DNA of 7,907 bases from assembly GCA_011390855.1 (NCBI GenBank), contig JAABRN010000255.1, positions 1-7,907 of the forward strand. Reading direction: 5' to 3'. Made by a program: the position numbers and the translations under genes. The DNA is from Hydrogenophaga sp. GTDB lineage: Bacteria > Pseudomonadota > Gammaproteobacteria > Burkholderiales > Burkholderiaceae_C. Below, piece after piece: positions 7,786-7,907 of the stretch. The notes under the pieces were generated by a model that was given only the letters and a program-made list of their open reading frames with translations, did no database searches and had not been told where the DNA came from. Numbering within the stretch: the first letter of the stretch is position 1; each line of letters opens with the position of its first letter.

Positions 7786-7907
7786 TGGAACACTATGTCG
7801 GCTTGCTGATTCGGGCTGTGTTCATCGAGAACATGGCGCTGGCCTTTTTCCTGGGCATGTGCACCTTCCTCGCAGTGTCCAAGAAGGTAGAGACCGCTGT
7901 CGGTCTT
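7785..7907 (+). CDS. nqrE: Na+-translocating NADH:quinone reductase subunit E, 5' part
   Basis: Only the first 41 codons are present; the gene runs off the right edge, and the complete family protein is about 200 residues. The N-terminus [18 protein letters not shown] and the following [18 protein letters not shown] are characteristic of NqrE, the membrane partner of NqrD. Cys26 in LGMCTFL is one of its two iron-sulfur ligands. The segment resembles the equivalent part of NqrD ([16 protein letters not shown]), as expected for paralogues arranged in inverted topology. The ATG at 7785 overlaps the nqrD stop as TGATG and has a strong ribosome binding site, GGAGG at 7773-7777, seven bases upstream and inside nqrD. 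nqrF is expected next. Confidence 0.95.
   Translation, partial: MEHYVGLLIRAVFIENMALAFFLGMCTFLAVSKKVETAVGL

Overview
This GC-rich window carries only genes on the + strand, packed tightly. Protein resemblance (judged from recalled family motifs, not a search) suggests a betaproteobacterium, most likely Burkholderiales and perhaps near Comamonadaceae: the CobS, CobC and DUF445 proteins have the wording typical of that group, and a full Na+-translocating NADH:quinone reductase (NQR) operon is known in several of its members. The genus cannot be read from this window.

Left part (1-2206): the late, nucleotide-loop steps of cobalamin (vitamin B12) assembly. The 3' two thirds of cobT (activates the lower base dimethylbenzimidazole) is followed after a 116-bp gap by cobS (joins the activated lower base to AdoCbi-GDP), then by a cobC-type histidine phosphatase whose start overlaps the cobS stop by 4 bases. 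Together they make alpha-ribazole phosphate, attach it and remove the phosphate.

Middle (2241-3518): one DUF445 (YjiN-like) membrane-anchored protein of unknown function, separated from cobC by 34 bases that hold a small perfect hairpin.

Right part (3519-7907): a 238-bp non-coding leader, with a possible promoter and a perfect 6-bp hairpin, precedes nqrA-nqrB-nqrC-nqrD and the first 41 codons of nqrE; the window ends inside nqrE. The genes touch or overlap (2-bp gap, 11-bp overlap, 6-bp gap, 1-bp overlap), so they form one operon. The complex oxidises NADH, reduces ubiquinone and pumps Na+ outward. The FMN-attachment threonines in NqrB and NqrC and the Fe-S cysteines in NqrD and NqrE are all present, so the enzyme should be functional. 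nqrF, with the NADH/FAD/2Fe-2S subunit, must lie beyond the right edge.

I found no mobile element, CRISPR array, tRNA or rRNA, and no convincing undescribed system. The points most worth a second look are the long leader of nqrA without a clear ribosome binding site, the DUF445 protein, and small inverted repeats placed just before three gene starts.
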